Assembly (NCBI RefSeq): GCF_003014735.1
Contig: NZ_PYAX01000009.1
Location: 248,001 to 312,000, forward strand
Direction of reading: 5' to 3'
Origin: Saccharothrix carnea
GTDB lineage: Bacteria; Actinomycetota; Actinomycetes; Mycobacteriales; Pseudonocardiaceae
DNA: 64,000 nt
The translations under genes and the position numbers were made by a program. Under the pieces are notes generated by a model that made no database searches, was not told where the DNA came from, and saw nothing but the letters and a program-made list of their open reading frames with translations. Positions 62,183 through 64,000 of the stretch are shown here, piece after piece. How positions within the stretch are numbered: position 1 is the stretch's first letter; the number at the start of each line of letters is the position of its first letter.

Positions 62183-62279
62183 GGCGGAACTCCTGCTCTC
62201 CCGTGCTGGTGACCGCCATGGTGCGCGATCGACCTGAGCGGATGCTGATGGTCGGCTGTAGGTCGGCTGTGAGTCCCGG

Positions 62280-62325
62280 CGTCAGCATGTGTTGACGATT
62301 ATGGAGGCGTCAGCATATGCTGACG
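62280..62325 (+). promoter_or_regulatory. Leaderless promoter with two palindromic operators
   Basis: TTGACG (62292-62297), an 18-bp spacer and TATGCT (62316-62321) form a clear -35/-10 pair. Transcription would start at or next to the ATG at 62328, giving a leaderless mRNA. The perfect 18-bp palindrome CGTCAGCATATGCTGACG (62308-62325) covers the -10. A near copy CGTCAGCATGTGTTGACG (62280-62297) covers the -35. The centres are 28 bp apart. This is a textbook repressor layout; the encoded HTH protein is a candidate autoregulator (inference). Confidence 0.7.
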
Positions 62326-62327
62326 AA

Positions 62328-62540
62328 ATGGCTGCGATCGCCGACCTCGACCCGGCCGCGCACGGCGAGGACCCGGACGCCGGGCTGCGCGCCGTGGCCC
62401 GCCTGCGCCGGCTGGTCGACCAGCTGGAAGCCGAACACGTCGCCGCCGCGCGCCGGGCCGGCTGGTCGTGGCGCGACATCGCCACCCGCCTGGGCGTCAC
62501 CAAGCAGACCGTCCACCGCAAGTACGGCCGAGAGGACTGA
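62328..62540 (+). CDS. Small helix-turn-helix protein
   Basis: A 70-aa protein, short helical N-half (GLRAVARLRRLVDQLEAEHV) and a C-terminal HTH (AGWSWRDIATRLGVTKQTVHRKYG). It starts at ATG 62328 with no Shine-Dalgarno but directly after a -10 element, i.e. leaderless. It is followed 3 bp later by the Clp-N gene, so the two form an operon. Such HTH/Clp-N pairs recur in actinomycetes from memory; their role is not established. Confidence 0.85.
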   Translation: MAAIADLDPAAHGEDPDAGLRAVARLRRLVDQLEAEHVAAARRAGWSWRDIATRLGVTKQTVHRKYGRED

Positions 62541-62543
62541 CCG

Positions 62544-63284
62544 GTGTTCCGAGGCGACCACCCCGACCTGAACCGCACCATCGGCCGCGCGCTCAAGCTC
62601 GCCATGGACCTGGGCCACCCGCGCACCGGCAGCGAACACCTCCTGGCGGCCCTCGCCACCGGCCCACTCACCCCCGACCCGCTCACCGCCGACCCGACCG
62701 CTGCAGGCCTGGTCGCCGCCGTCCTGGCCCGTCACGGCGCGACGCCCGCCGCCATCCGGGACGCGGCCCACCTCGCCGCGCCGCTCGGTGCGGGCGGCGC
62801 GGTCGACCAGGCCGTCCTGGCGCCCCTCGGCGTCGACCTCGGCCGCCTGCTCGGCGGCACCCGCGCGCTGGACCGCCCCGCCCGCCGGGAACCGCTCCTC
62901 CCGTTCGGCGCGGCGAAGGCACGTCGGCGCTCCGCCCGCCTCACCCCACCGCTCGGCCTGGACGCCCAAGCGGCGTACGAGGCGTCGTTGCGCCTGGCCC
63001 TGGCCCGTCGCGAACGCGAGCACCGCCCCGAACACCTCGCCCTCGCCCTCACCGCCCTGGACCCCGGCGTCGCCTGGGTGCTCAAGACCGCCGGCGTCGA
63101 CCGCGAAGCCCTCCTCGCCGACCTGGCCGCGACCTTCCCGCCCCCGCGCCGCAACCCCCTGCTCACCGTGGACCGCGGGATCGGCCACCGCGTCCGCCAC
63201 CGCGACCTCGTCCGCCGCTACGAACGCACCACCGGACGTGCCGTGACCTCGGCCGACGCGCTGCCCGCCCTGATCCGCGGCTGA
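62544..63284 (+). CDS. Stand-alone double Clp N-domain protein
   Basis: A 246-aa protein made of two Clp N-terminal (repeat) domains, near residues 5-75 (LNRTIGRALKLAMDLGHPRTGSEHLLAAL) and 135-200 (AYEASLRLALARREREHRPEHLALAL), and no AAA+ ATPase domain. In ClpC/ClpA such domains bind substrates and adaptors, so this may be a substrate-recognition or adaptor protein for Clp protease. It is translated from GTG 62544, 3 bp after the HTH gene stop. Mechanism is inference. Confidence 0.85.
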   Translation: MFRGDHPDLNRTIGRALKLAMDLGHPRTGSEHLLAALATGPLTPDPLTADPTAAGLVAAVLARHGATPAAIRDAAHLAAPLGAGGAVDQAVLAPLGVDLGRLLGGTRALDRPARREPLLPFGAAKARRRSARLTPPLGLDAQAAYEASLRLALARREREHRPEHLALALTALDPGVAWVLKTAGVDREALLADLAATFPPPRRNPLLTVDRGIGHRVRHRDLVRRYERTTGRAVTSADALPALIRG

Positions 63285-63409
63285 ACACCCACCCGACCGG
63301 GTGATCCGCGGGACACCGGAGCGGCCGACCCGGTGCGCCGGAAAACCACTCGGTGAGCACCGATAACATCCTCGTCGAAGCAGGCACCTACGCGCACCGA
63401 GGAGTCACC

Positions 63410-64000
63410 GTGTCCCAGCCACGTCCCGCAGCCGCTCTCGCCCCACCTCGCGTGGTGGTGCCGGCGGGGACTACCGCGGGGACGGCGGTGCGTGAGGCGG
63501 GGCTGCCGGGCAAGGGCCCGGACGCCGTCGTGGTCGTGCGCGACCCCGAGGGCCACCTGCGCGACCTGTCGTGGACGCCGCAGGTCGAGGTCGAGGTCGA
63601 GGCGGTCGCCGCCGACACCGAGGACGGCCGCAGCGTCATCCGGCACTCCGCCGCGCACGTGCTCGCGCAGGCCGTGCAGCAGCAGTTCCCCGAGGCCAAG
63701 CTGGGCATCGGCCCGCCGGTCAAGGACGGCTTCTACTACGACTTCCGGGTCGACAAGCCGTTCACGCCCGAGGACCTCGCCGCGCTGGAGAAGCGCATGA
63801 AGTCGATCATCAAGGGCGCGCAGCGGTTCAACCGCCGCGTGGTCGAGTCGGTCGACGCCGCCAAGGCCGAACTGGCCTCCGAGCCGTTCAAGCTGGAACT
63901 GGTGGACATCAAGAGCGATGTCGACTCCTCGGAGATCATGGAGGTCGGCGGCGGCGAGCTGACCATCTACGACAACCTCGACCCGCGTTCCGGCGACCGC
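63410..64000 (+). CDS. thrS: Threonyl-tRNA synthetase, N-terminal part (runs off the right edge)
   Basis: The first 197 codons of ThrRS. A TGS-like domain occupies residues ~15-75. The editing domain begins with [34 protein letters not shown], including the zinc-type HxxxH editing motif, and continues with [17 protein letters not shown] 63410 follows AGGAG at 5 nt. The first ~15 residues are longer than in many ThrRS. No T-box leader is seen in the 125 bp upstream. Confidence 0.93.
   Translation, partial: MSQPRPAAALAPPRVVVPAGTTAGTAVREAGLPGKGPDAVVVVRDPEGHLRDLSWTPQVEVEVEAVAADTEDGRSVIRHSAAHVLAQAVQQQFPEAKLGIGPPVKDGFYYDFRVDKPFTPEDLAALEKRMKSIIKGAQRFNRRVVESVDAAKAELASEPFKLELVDIKSDVDSSEIMEVGGGELTIYDNLDPRSGDR

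Noticed and set aside
63285..63409. T-box riboswitch upstream of thrS
   Set aside because: The 125-bp gap has no T-box consensus or extended stem structure; only a short imperfect GC repeat was seen.

Overview
The window is about 64 kb of very GC-rich chromosomal DNA from a filamentous actinomycete, most likely of the Pseudonocardiaceae (Saccharothrix / Lentzea / Actinosynnema-like). The basis is pervasive G/C third positions, frequent GTG starts, many four-base start/stop overlaps, a mycothiol-dependent-type enzyme, a complete conservon (cvnA-D), an AfsR-like NB-ARC remnant and several secreted proteins. The genus is an inference. No rRNA, tRNA, CRISPR array, prophage or insertion sequence was seen.

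Layout. 0-8 kb: the first codons of a gene leaving the left edge, an AraC regulator, then a leftward, translationally coupled cassette of two DUF1702 proteins, an FG-GAP/ASPIC-UnbV protein, an RnfD-like UnbU membrane protein and a cytochrome P450. These are the accessory genes usually found with enediyne polyketide synthases, but no PKS is visible here. 8-20 kb: a mycothiol-dependent-type enzyme, a divergent NAD-dependent DNA ligase, rtcB, an E. coli-type argG behind a likely ArgR operator and apparently leaderless, an FAD oxidoreductase, a Cu/Zn-SOD-like secreted protein, and the coupled RNA-repair pair hen1-pnkp. 20-29.9 kb: a secreted beta-propeller protein, a four-gene ABC importer, an unrecognised protein, an LVIVD secreted protein and a DUF305 lipoprotein.

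29.8-33.5 kb: three 22-bp-period repeats and a perfect 18-bp palindrome precede an ABC exporter followed by a NarL-type two-component system. 33.6-40.8 kb: a purine-salvage/urate operon (xanthine dehydrogenase subunits with an embedded 8-oxoguanine deaminase, then a guanine/cytidine-type deaminase) divergent from a PucR regulator. 40.8-44.3 kb: an Imm1-type immunity protein coupled to a DUF1996 protein, an NB-ARC pseudogene fragment and a secreted SMP-30-like propeller. 44.4-48.3 kb: the conservon. 48.4-50.9 kb: tryptophanase plus an indole prenyltransferase, a minimal prenyl-indole pathway. 51-55.2 kb: 3-hydroxybutyryl-CoA dehydrogenase, a serine beta-lactamase-fold hydrolase, a CAP protein and a SigE-family sigma factor with its membrane partner.

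55.2-61.7 kb: ethanolamine-type permease, glutamine-synthetase-like ligase, gamma-glutamyl hydrolase, aldehyde dehydrogenase, SDR and a FadR-type regulator. This is a coherent gamma-glutamylation route for ethanolamine or another small amine. 61.7-64 kb: a Pro/Ala-rich membrane protein, a leaderless HTH gene whose promoter elements are each covered by a palindrome, a double Clp-N protein, and the start of thrS running off the right edge. Most convergent gene pairs are separated by strong GC hairpins. All functions are read from motifs and remembered family features; no database search was run.
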